Below, in pieces: positions 57,334-64,000 of a stretch of DNA of 64,000 nt. The stretch is from assembly GCA_900469615.1 (NCBI GenBank), contig UBYA01000011.1:1-64000 (forward strand). The letters are read 5' to 3'. Position 1 is the first letter of the stretch; every line of letters begins with the position of its first letter. Origin of the DNA: Hyphomicrobiales bacterium. GTDB taxonomy: Bacteria > Pseudomonadota > Alphaproteobacteria > Rhizobiales > Rhizobiaceae. Both the position numbers and the translations under genes were made by a program. A model generated the notes under the pieces. That model did not search any database. It saw nothing but the letters and a program-made list of their open reading frames with translations, and was not told the origin of the DNA.

Positions 57334-58110
57334 ATGGACCTTGGCCTCAAGGATAAAGTGGTTCTGATCACGGGCGGTTCGAAGGGCATCGGTTATGCCT
57401 GTGCCGAACTCTTCCTGCAGGAAGGCGCGCAGGTTGCGATCTGCTCACGCTCCCAATCCAATATCGATGCCGCTCTTTCCAGGCTTCCCGGCGCGCGTGG
57501 CTATGCCGCCGACCTGACATCCGATGAACAAGGGCTCGCGGTCGTGGACAAGGTCGAGGCGGATATCGGCCCGATCGACATTCTCGTCAACAGCGCCGGT
57601 GCCGCAGCACGCACGCCGGCCGACGAACTGACGCCTGCCGTCTGGCGCGCTGCGATGGATGCGAAGTATTTCTCCTATATCAACGCCATCGATCCCGTCA
57701 TCAAGCGCATGGGCGCACGCGGTTCGGGCGTCGTCGTCAACATCATCGGCAATGGCGGCAAGATCGCCTCGCCCTTCCATCTGGCCGGAGGGTCGGCCAA
57801 TGCCGCACTGATGCTCGCAAGCGTCGGGCTTGCCAATGCCTATGCCGGCCGAGGCGTGCGCGTGATCGGCCTTAATCCTGGTCTGACGGAAACGGACCGC
57901 GTCGCCGAAGGCCTGAAGGCGGCGGCGAAGGTGGCAGGCTCGACCGAGGAGGAAGCGCTTGCCGATGCCCTGAAGCGCATCCCGCTCGGCCGCATGGCCG
58001 ACCCGGCCGACATCGCCAATGCCGCGGTCTTCCTGAGTTCCGCCAAGGCGAGCTATATCACCGGCGTCATCATCAACATGGACGGCGCACAGGTGCCAGT
58101 CGTGGTGTGA
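57334..58110 (+). CDS. SDR-family protein lacking the YxxxK catalytic motif
   Basis: A 258-residue short-chain dehydrogenase fold. The cofactor loop TGGSKGIGYACAELF (residues 12-26) and NSAGAAART are normal. Where Tyr and Lys should be, HLAGGSANAALM shows Gly and Asn, and the usual catalytic Ser region reads NIIGNGG. ATG 57334 has GGAG 9 nt upstream. It lies 115 bp after the RpiR gene on the same strand, so it may be co-transcribed, or not. Either it uses different residues or it is not a classical oxidoreductase. Confidence 0.85.
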   Translation: MDLGLKDKVVLITGGSKGIGYACAELFLQEGAQVAICSRSQSNIDAALSRLPGARGYAADLTSDEQGLAVVDKVEADIGPIDILVNSAGAAARTPADELTPAVWRAAMDAKYFSYINAIDPVIKRMGARGSGVVVNIIGNGGKIASPFHLAGGSANAALMLASVGLANAYAGRGVRVIGLNPGLTETDRVAEGLKAAAKVAGSTEEEALADALKRIPLGRMADPADIANAAVFLSSAKASYITGVIINMDGAQVPVVV

Positions 58111-58230
58111 AAGCTGCGCAGCGACTTGATCGCATCAGAGTCAAGTCAAAGAGTCACTTTGGCCGGCATGTTCATCAGGCTCGCCTTGATCGCAACCCTT
58201 TTCCGTTGAAGAAGCGATATATGCATGCTA

Positions 58231-58249
58231 TCTAGATTAACCATCTAGA
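58231..58249. promoter_or_regulatory. Repeated palindromic site before the VapB-like gene
   Basis: Two TCTAGA hexamers with 13-bp centre spacing (58231-58236 and 58244-58249) lie 13 bp before the antitoxin start. This arrangement suits autoregulation by the VapB-VapC complex. Confidence 0.45.
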
Positions 58250-58261
58250 AAGACGGCGACC

Positions 58262-58534
58262 ATGGCATTGAGCATCAAGACCGAAGAAGCGGATCGGCTG
58301 GCACGGGAATTGTCCCGGCTGACTGGCGAAACCATGACCGACGCCATTACCAGGGCCATGCGCGAGCGGCTTGAAAGGCTGCGTGCCGAGCAGGAGGGAC
58401 AGGGCGATTACATTGCCCGTATGAAAGCGTTCGTTCGCGGGCGTGCCAACCGCTACGACCGTCGACCTGTCACGAAACAGGAATGGGATGAAGCGGTCGG
58501 TGATACAGCTGAAGAATTCGATTTCCCTCAATGA
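58262..58534 (+). CDS. VapB-like antitoxin (Rv0623/PSK family)
   Basis: A 90-residue protein. The N-terminal ribbon-helix-helix-like part ([40 protein letters not shown]) binds DNA. The acidic C-terminus ([10 protein letters not shown]) should bind and block the toxin. Its stop overlaps the VapC start by 4 bp, typical for co-translated toxin-antitoxin pairs. Confidence 0.85.
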   Translation: MALSIKTEEADRLARELSRLTGETMTDAITRAMRERLERLRAEQEGQGDYIARMKAFVRGRANRYDRRPVTKQEWDEAVGDTAEEFDFPQ

Positions 58535-58944
58535 TGATCGTTGATGCGTCCGCCATCATTGCCATCCTGTTCGAAGAGGCAGAAGCCCCCGACTGCATGA
58601 TGGCTCTTCAGGCCGATAGTCTTCGTCTCATATCGGCTGTGAATTACGTCGAAGCCGGCACGGTCATGGCGGGCAGGATCAAAGAGGGAGACCGGCGCGA
58701 AGCGATTGCCGATCTGGACGAATTTTTGGCCGAGTTTCGCATCGAGATTGCCCCGATAGACGAGAATCTCGCGCGAGCCGCGATGAAGGCCCGTGTGGAA
58801 TACGGCAAGGGTTTCGGTACGCGCGGCGGGCTGAATTTCGGTGATTGCTTCGCCTATGCCCTTGCCAAACAGCATTCAGCCCCTCTGCTGTATGTCGGAG
58901 ATGATTTTGCTTTGACCGACGTGCAATCCGCATTGACGAGGTAG
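58531..58944 (+). CDS. VapC-like PIN-domain ribonuclease toxin
   Basis: A 137-residue PIN-domain protein. Conserved acidic residues are Asp5 (MIVDASAI), Glu42 (NYVEAGTVM) and Asp in [11 protein letters not shown], and these would bind Mg2+ or Mn2+ in the RNase site. VapC toxins cut tRNA or rRNA and stop translation. It overlaps the antitoxin and converges on nadC. Confidence 0.86.
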   Translation: MMIVDASAIIAILFEEAEAPDCMMALQADSLRLISAVNYVEAGTVMAGRIKEGDRREAIADLDEFLAEFRIEIAPIDENLARAAMKARVEYGKGFGTRGGLNFGDCFAYALAKQHSAPLLYVGDDFALTDVQSALTR

Positions 58945-59010
58945 ATGACTATCGGAGGCCTAAGAGCCAATGACCTTGCGTTCTCCAAAAGTGCGAAACC
59001 CCGTTCTGCC

Positions 59011-59877
59011 TCAAGCCGCCGCCTTCCAGTCCAGCCCGATATCGAGCGTCGGCGCGCTATGGGTCAGCCAGCCCACGGATATGAGATCGACGCCGGATGC
59101 GGCGATCGCGGCGGCCGTTGCCGGGGTGATGCGGCCCGATGCTTCGGTGATCGCCCGTCCGCCGACGATATCGACCGCTTCGCGCAGATGATCGGGTGTC
59201 ATATTGTCGAGCAGCACGGCATCGACGCCCTCCTGCATGGCGTCGCGCAGCTGCGCCAGCGTATCCACCTCGACCTCGATCTTGACCATATGCCCGACGC
59301 CGGCCCTGGCGCGGCGGATGGCTTCGGTGATGCCGCCGGCAATGGCGACATGGTTGTCCTTGATGAGAACCGCGTCGTAAAGCGCGAAACGATGGTTCAT
59401 GCCGCCGCCGGCGCGCACGGCATATTTCTCCAAAGCCCGAAGACCCGGCGTCGTCTTGCGCGTGCAGACGATCGACGCCTTCGTGCCGGCGATCGCCTCG
59501 ACGATGCCGCCAGTCACGGAAGCGATGCCTGAGAGATGGCCGAGAAAATTGAGCGCGGTCCGCTCCGCCGTCAGCAGACCGCGGGAAGGCCCCTCGATCG
59601 TTGCGATGACCTCTCCCGCAGCAATCTTCCCGCCATCGGGGATATGACGGGTCATGACGATGGCGGGATCGACCAGTTGGAAGGCGATTTCGGACGCATC
59701 GAGACCGGCAACGACGCCCGGCTGGCGAGCGACCATGGCCACGCGCGAGCGATGTGTTGCGGGTATGACCGCCGTGGATGTGACGTCGCCGGCAAGGCCG
59801 AGATCTTCCACAAGCGCATTGCGCACCAGCGGCTCGACGATCAGGCGCGGGAGGGAAGCAAGCGTCATGTCAGGCAC
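59011..59877 (-). CDS. nadC: Nicotinate-nucleotide pyrophosphorylase NadC
   Basis: A 288-residue quinolinate phosphoribosyltransferase that makes nicotinate mononucleotide. Family motifs are CTRKTTPGLRALEKYAVRAGGGMNHRFALYDAVLIKDNH (central), VEVDTLAQL, VLLDNMTPD and SVGWLTHSAP. It overlaps the nadB stop by 8 bp at its start and is last in nadA-nadB-nadC. Confidence 0.96.
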   Translation of the reverse strand: MPDMTLASLPRLIVEPLVRNALVEDLGLAGDVTSTAVIPATHRSRVAMVARQPGVVAGLDASEIAFQLVDPAIVMTRHIPDGGKIAAGEVIATIEGPSRGLLTAERTALNFLGHLSGIASVTGGIVEAIAGTKASIVCTRKTTPGLRALEKYAVRAGGGMNHRFALYDAVLIKDNHVAIAGGITEAIRRARAGVGHMVKIEVEVDTLAQLRDAMQEGVDAVLLDNMTPDHLREAVDIVGGRAITEASGRITPATAAAIAASGVDLISVGWLTHSAPTLDIGLDWKAAA

Positions 59878-61411
59878 TCCTTGCGATGGTATGGGGGATG
59901 ACCGAGCGGGCGATATCGAGCGCGTCGGACAGATGCATCATGCGACGTTGCGCATGGGTGAGCTTCAGCGGGAAATCCGTGCGCGCATGGGCACCGCGCG
60001 ATTCCGTCCTGAGGCTCGCGAAGACGGCGATCAGCAATGCGACCAGTGCCGGATCGGTCGCCGGACCTTGGCTCTCGCACAGCGGCAGCAGAGCCGCGAT
60101 TGCGCCATGAATGGCGCCGGCATTGCGCAACACGCCGAGATGCCGCGACACGATCGGCCGGACGAGCGACGGATCCGGCACGACCGCCTCGGGAAAGCGG
60201 GGCGGCAGTCTTGCCGGACTTGCGTTCGTGCCCGCAATATCATGAGCAGCCTTCATGCCCATGACTGCCGCTTCCAGCAGGGAGTTGCTGGCAAGACGGT
60301 TGGCTCCGTGCAGGCCGGTGCAAGCCGCTTCGCCCACGACCCATAGGCCGGGCACCGAACTGCGGCCATTCTCGTCGGTCGCCACGCCGCCCATGTGATA
60401 GTGAACGGCCGGACGCACCGGAATGGGATCAATCGCCGGATCGACGCCCGCTTCGCGGCAAAGCGCGGCGATGACCGGAAAGCGCGCCGCAAACCCGCCG
60501 CCGAGTGCCTGGCGTGCATCGAGAAAAACCCGGCCGCCGCGAGCGATTTCGGCGCTGATGGCGCGCGCAACGACGTCGCGCGGCGCAAGCTCGGCACCCT
60601 CCACCTCGGCCATGAAGCGCTCGCCGCGCTCATTGACGAGAAGCGCGCCCTCGCCGCGAACCGCTTCGCTGACAAGCGCCAGGGGACGCCGCCGGCTATC
60701 GAGCGCCGTTGGGTGAAACTGCACGAACTCCATGTCGGCCAGAAGCGCTCCAGCTCGCGCCGCGAGCGCAATCCCCTGTCCGAAATTGCCGACCGGGTTG
60801 GTCGTGGCGTCGAACAGACCGCCGATGCCGCCCGTGGCAAGGACGATGCGGGAAGACGGCAGCACGACGCCGCCCTTGCCTGTCAGGCAGAGAAGGCCGG
60901 CGATATGATCGTCATCCAGCAACAGGCGCTGCGCCTGATAGCCCTCAAGCACGGTGATCGACGGCGTGCGGGCGACCGCCTCGACAAGAGCGCGGACAAT
61001 GGCCGCACCCGAACCGTCACCCCTGGAATGCACGATCCGCCGACGCGAATGCGCGGCCTCCAGGCCGAGGGACAATTGCCCCGCATCATCGCGATCGAAC
61101 TCGACGCCTGCCCGTTCCAGGGCGGCGACGGCAGCCGGCGCTTCCGCGACGATCCCTGCCGCCACCCTCGCGTCGCAAAGCCCGTCACCGGCCGCGAGCG
61201 TATCGGCAAGATGCAAGGCAGCGCTATCGCCCTTGCCGATGCTGGCGGCGATGCCGCCCTGCGCCCAGGCACTCGACGTCTCCGCGCCGATCAGGGCGCG
61301 GGTGACGATCACCACAGGTTCGGGCGCGAGAGACAGCGCCGTCATCAGCCCGGCAAGGCCGCTGCCGACGATGACGATGCAGCCGCTGAGGTCTTCAAGG
61401 ATCTCGCTCAT
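59870..61411 (-). CDS. nadB: L-aspartate oxidase NadB
   Basis: A 513-residue flavoenzyme that oxidises aspartate to iminoaspartate for NAD synthesis. The N-terminal FAD fold ([17 protein letters not shown]) is followed by [33 protein letters not shown], and [44 protein letters not shown]. The start overlaps nadA by 4 bp. Confidence 0.96.
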   Translation of the reverse strand: MSEILEDLSGCIVIVGSGLAGLMTALSLAPEPVVIVTRALIGAETSSAWAQGGIAASIGKGDSAALHLADTLAAGDGLCDARVAAGIVAEAPAAVAALERAGVEFDRDDAGQLSLGLEAAHSRRRIVHSRGDGSGAAIVRALVEAVARTPSITVLEGYQAQRLLLDDDHIAGLLCLTGKGGVVLPSSRIVLATGGIGGLFDATTNPVGNFGQGIALAARAGALLADMEFVQFHPTALDSRRRPLALVSEAVRGEGALLVNERGERFMAEVEGAELAPRDVVARAISAEIARGGRVFLDARQALGGGFAARFPVIAALCREAGVDPAIDPIPVRPAVHYHMGGVATDENGRSSVPGLWVVGEAACTGLHGANRLASNSLLEAAVMGMKAAHDIAGTNASPARLPPRFPEAVVPDPSLVRPIVSRHLGVLRNAGAIHGAIAALLPLCESQGPATDPALVALLIAVFASLRTESRGAHARTDFPLKLTHAQRRMMHLSDALDIARSVIPHTIARSA

Positions 61412-62379
61412 ATCGCCAGCATCCTTTCCACCGCGCGGCGGGCGTCGGCGGCAATCGCCGGATCGACCGTCACCTCATGCCGGCCCTCTTCCAAAGCCTT
61501 GCGGATATTGCCGAGCGTGATGCGCTTCATATGCGGGCAGAGATTGCAGGGCCGGATGAATTCCACGTCCGGGTGATGCACGGCAACATTGTCGCTCATC
61601 GAACATTCGGTCAGAAGCACGACGCGCGACGGGCGCTCTTTGCCAACGTAGTCGGACATGACGGCGGTCGAGCCCGCGAAATCCGCTGCCGCGACGACGT
61701 CGGGCGGGCATTCCGGATGCGCAAGCACCGTCACGCCGGGATAATTCTCGCGAAGCTGGCGGATATCGTCCGCCGTAAAGAGCTCATGAACCTCGCAATG
61801 CCCATGCCAGGCGATAAGCTCGACATCGGTTTCGCGCGCGACATTGCGCGCCAGATATTCGTCGGGGAGCATCAGCACCTTCGGCACCCCGAGCGATTCC
61901 ACCACCTGCCGGGCATTGCCCGAAGTGCAGCAGATATCGGAGGCCGCCTTCACGGCCGCCGACGTATTGACGTAGGTCACGACCGGAACGCCCGGATGGG
62001 CCTGCCGCAACAGCGCGATATCCCGAGGCGTAATCGATTCCGCCAGCGAGCAGCCGGCCTCCATGTCGGGGATCAGCACCGTCTTTTCCGGATTGAGCAG
62101 CTTGGCCGTCTCCGCCATGAAATGCACGCCGGCAAGGACGATGATGTCGGCATCGACGTCCACCGCCTTGCGGGCAAGCGCCAGACTGTCGCCGACGATA
62201 TCGGCAACGCCATGGAAGATTTCCGGCGTCTGGTAGTTATGGGCGAGAATGACGGCGTTATGACGCCGCTTCAATTCGAGGATCGCCTCGACATCATCCT
62301 GAAACGCCAGCCACTCGGCTTTCGGGATGACGCGGCTGACACGATCGTAGAGGGAGGATGCGGATACGGGAAGGTTCAT
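61408..62379 (-). CDS. nadA: Quinolinate synthase NadA
   Basis: A 323-residue [4Fe-4S] enzyme condensing iminoaspartate and dihydroxyacetone phosphate to quinolinate. Visible motifs are [14 protein letters not shown] (N-terminal), [55 protein letters not shown] and [16 protein letters not shown]; these include the three cluster Cys. It is first in nadABC, 69 bp after nadQ, with twin operators between. Confidence 0.96.
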   Translation of the reverse strand: MNLPVSASSLYDRVSRVIPKAEWLAFQDDVEAILELKRRHNAVILAHNYQTPEIFHGVADIVGDSLALARKAVDVDADIIVLAGVHFMAETAKLLNPEKTVLIPDMEAGCSLAESITPRDIALLRQAHPGVPVVTYVNTSAAVKAASDICCTSGNARQVVESLGVPKVLMLPDEYLARNVARETDVELIAWHGHCEVHELFTADDIRQLRENYPGVTVLAHPECPPDVVAAADFAGSTAVMSDYVGKERPSRVVLLTECSMSDNVAVHHPDVEFIRPCNLCPHMKRITLGNIRKALEEGRHEVTVDPAIAADARRAVERMLAI

Positions 62380-62393
62380 GACCGGCTCCTTAT

Positions 62394-62412
62394 TATACTC
62401 AGTTTGAGTATA
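62394..62412 (-). promoter_or_regulatory. NadQ operator, downstream copy
   Basis: TATACTCA-GTT-TGAGTATA is a perfect palindrome with 8-bp arms, just after the expected transcription start of nadA. It is 34 bp centre to centre from the second copy. Confidence 0.7.
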
Positions 62413-62426
62413 TTATGCGCAAATAG

Positions 62427-62447
62427 ATATTCTCAGTGTGAGCATAT
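62427..62447 (-). promoter_or_regulatory. NadQ operator, promoter copy
   Basis: Arms ATATTCTCA and TGAGCATAT around GTG match at 8 of 9 positions. On the minus strand the site nearly fills the spacer between TTGACA (62452-62447) and TATCTA (62429-62424), spaced 17 nt. The -35 also overlaps the end of nadQ. Binding would exclude RNA polymerase. Confidence 0.7.
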
Positions 62448-62448
62448 G

Positions 62449-63351
62449 TCAATTGCGGGAGAGTGGTAATTTCGTTCCGGCGAATTCGCGTTCTTCAAGC
62501 ACGGCCCGGCGGAAGCGGAAGAGCTTGGCCGGGCGGCCGCCGGTCTCGCTTTCCGTGCCGCCGGTCTCCTCGACCAGTTCCTGCTGCTCGATCAGCCGTC
62601 GGAAGTTCTGCTTGTGCAGCGTCAGCCCTGCCAGCGCCTCCACGGTTTTCTGCAGGTGCAGCAGCGTGAAGGTCTCGGGCATGAGTTCGAAGACGACGGG
62701 CCGGTATTTGATCTTGGCGCGCAGCCGCGCCATGCCGGTCGCAAGGATGCGGCGATGGTCGGCAAACATCGATCTGCCGACATTGTACTTGAGGTCGCAT
62801 CCCGCCTCGGCGACGAGCCGCGCCTCATAGAGCAGTTCATAGCGTTGCAGGACGAGATCCTCGTTCCATGCCGCATCGTTCAGTCCAAAGGTGAAATCGG
62901 CACGCCGGCGACGCTGGCCGCGCCGCATCGCATCCTCGTCGATCCATGGCGCAAGGCGCACGGCAATCTCGTCAAGAATGGCCGGCCGGCCGCTTCGATG
63001 ATCTTCCCAGGGAAGATATTCGTACCAGCCATGCCAGCCCGGCATTCCGCCGCCGGGTGCCGCCTGCTCGCGCACAAGCCCCAGATAGCTGATGGAAATC
63101 GTGCGCCCACCGAGAATTTCATTGTTTCGATCGCGATCGGCAAACGTATAAAGCTGCTCGAGATAGCCGACGGGATGGGCGGTCTGCTCCTGAACCCATT
63201 CGCGCAATCCGCTCTGCAGCGTGCGATGACCAAGCTCGAACGGGCCGGAGGGCAAGGCATCGCCCGACCGCACCGTCATCACTCTTGGATCGCTGCCCGT
63301 AACAGCCGTCAGAACAGCGATCAGCTCGGCATGCGCAAGCCCGATGGTCAA
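62449..63351 (-). CDS. nadQ: NAD biosynthesis regulator NadQ (Nudix-like domain with winged helix)
   Basis: A 300-residue protein of the COG4111 type, predicted to repress nadABC in Alphaproteobacteria. The N-terminal half is a degenerate Nudix domain (RSGDALPSGPFELGHRTLQSGLREWVQEQT, YTFADRDR, ISISYLGLVRE) for ligand sensing. The C-terminal part (residues 190-300) is a winged helix (LHLQKTVEALAGLTLHKQNFRRLIEQQELVEETG). I choose TTG 63351 because GGAG lies 5 nt before it and it matches the expected N-terminus. The frame is open to 63432. Confidence 0.85.
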   Translation of the reverse strand: MTIGLAHAELIAVLTAVTGSDPRVMTVRSGDALPSGPFELGHRTLQSGLREWVQEQTAHPVGYLEQLYTFADRDRNNEILGGRTISISYLGLVREQAAPGGGMPGWHGWYEYLPWEDHRSGRPAILDEIAVRLAPWIDEDAMRRGQRRRRADFTFGLNDAAWNEDLVLQRYELLYEARLVAEAGCDLKYNVGRSMFADHRRILATGMARLRAKIKYRPVVFELMPETFTLLHLQKTVEALAGLTLHKQNFRRLIEQQELVEETGGTESETGGRPAKLFRFRRAVLEEREFAGTKLPLSRN

Positions 63352-63461
63352 GCGAACTCCATGATTTGTTTGCCCATGAACCTTGTCGCATGAAGCGAGG
63401 CGCAAGCCAATGCGGGCATTGGCGCGCTCCACATCTCGCGGCCGCCGGAAAAGCCGCTAGA

Positions 63462-64000
63462 TTAGCGGCTTACATAATCGGGATACCGTTCGCAGATGAA
63501 ATCGACGATCGACAGGGTGCCGGACAAATGCTTGCGCAGGGCGGCGACGGCCGCCTCCGCATCGCCGCGGCGCACGGCATCGACGATCGCCTGATGATCG
63601 GCGACGATCTGCTCCAGCTTGCCGGGCATCGGCAGGTTCATCATCCGCAGACGGTCAAGATGCACGCTCTGGCGCCTCACAGCCGACCACAGGCCGAGAA
63701 TATCCGCCCGCTCGTAAAGCACCCGATGGAAATCCTTGTCGAGCGAATCGAAAAGATCGTAGGTTTCCGGCGACATCACATGCCTCTGCCGGATCAGGGC
63801 CGCGTCCAGAGCCGCTGCCGTTTCCTCCGGCGAATTGAGCGTCAGCCGGCGGACAGCCTCGAGTTCGATCGATAGGCGCAGGAAATGTGCTTCGGTGGCG
63901 TTGCGGATATCGATCCGCGAAACGACGGTCGCATATTGCGGATAGACCTCGACCAGCCCTTCCTCTTCCAGCCGGATGAGCGCGTCGCGCACGGGGGTCT
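63462..64000 (-). CDS. GntR family regulator with FCD domain (5' end outside window)
   Basis: A regulator truncated by the right edge. The visible 178 residues start inside the winged helix (TPVRDALIRLEEEGLVEVYPQYATVVSRID) and continue with an all-helical FCD domain. That domain has Asp/His metal or ligand positions in DLFDSLDKDFHRVLYERA and IVADHQAIVDAVRRGDAEAAVAALRKHL. FadR-subfamily GntR regulators with this domain respond to organic acids or sugar acids. The target is unknown. Confidence 0.88.
   Translation of the reverse strand, partial: TPVRDALIRLEEEGLVEVYPQYATVVSRIDIRNATEAHFLRLSIELEAVRRLTLNSPEETAAALDAALIRQRHVMSPETYDLFDSLDKDFHRVLYERADILGLWSAVRRQSVHLDRLRMMNLPMPGKLEQIVADHQAIVDAVRRGDAEAAVAALRKHLSGTLSIVDFICERYPDYVSR

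Overview
The window reads as chromosomal or large-replicon DNA of a Rhizobiaceae member (Rhizobium, Agrobacterium or Ensifer type). This rests on several traits: a RopA-like porin, a riboswitch-led thiCOSGE operon, PutA controlled by a separate Lrp-type PutR, an EhuABCD/Doe/Eut ectoine locus, nadABC next to a NadQ-type regulator, GC-rich codon use, and dense operons with 1-4 bp ATGA/GTGA overlaps. No tRNA, rRNA, CRISPR array, insertion sequence or prophage is visible. The genus call is an inference from gene content.

Layout. 1-2029: porin (cut by the left edge) and a small glycosyltransferase-like gene. 2168-6767: TPP riboswitch and thiC-thiO-thiS-thiG-thiE. 6926-11855: secreted glycine-zipper protein, DUF1989 protein with a divergent LysR gene, an orphan LacI regulator behind a perfect palindrome, and a LysR/tautomerase pair. 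11989-20696: putR/putA, a candidate structured small RNA, rnk, metB, an HPP/CBS membrane protein and a LysR gene. 20814-21548: 5-formyl-THF cyclo-ligase.

21695-34205 is an ectoine/5-hydroxyectoine uptake and catabolism locus in two converging blocks. The plus block is doeX-doeC-doeD-enuR. The minus block is eutB-eutC-doeA-doeB-ehuB-ehuC-ehuD-ehuA. Imported ectoine would be opened by DoeA, deacetylated by DoeB, transaminated by DoeD and oxidised by DoeC to aspartate. EnuR (MocR type) and DoeX (Lrp type) are the expected regulators. eutA, usually found with eutBC, is not in the window.

34604-41857: a LacI-controlled sugar importer with a GH127 beta-L-arabinofuranosidase, headed by two identical 18-bp palindromes. 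41961-44234: an orphan YdeP-type molybdopterin oxidoreductase.

44407-57218 is a peptidoglycan-recycling supercluster: lytic transglycosylase, anmK, YfeW/AmiE-like serine hydrolase, Dpp/Opp-type importer, murQ, BadF-type amino-sugar kinase, a second-type murA and a divergent RpiR/MurR-type regulator. GGAAT/ATTCC palindromes lie in both control regions.

57334-64000: an SDR protein lacking the YxxxK motif, a VapBC-like pair, nadA-nadB-nadC with twin operators, nadQ, and a GntR/FCD regulator cut by the right edge.
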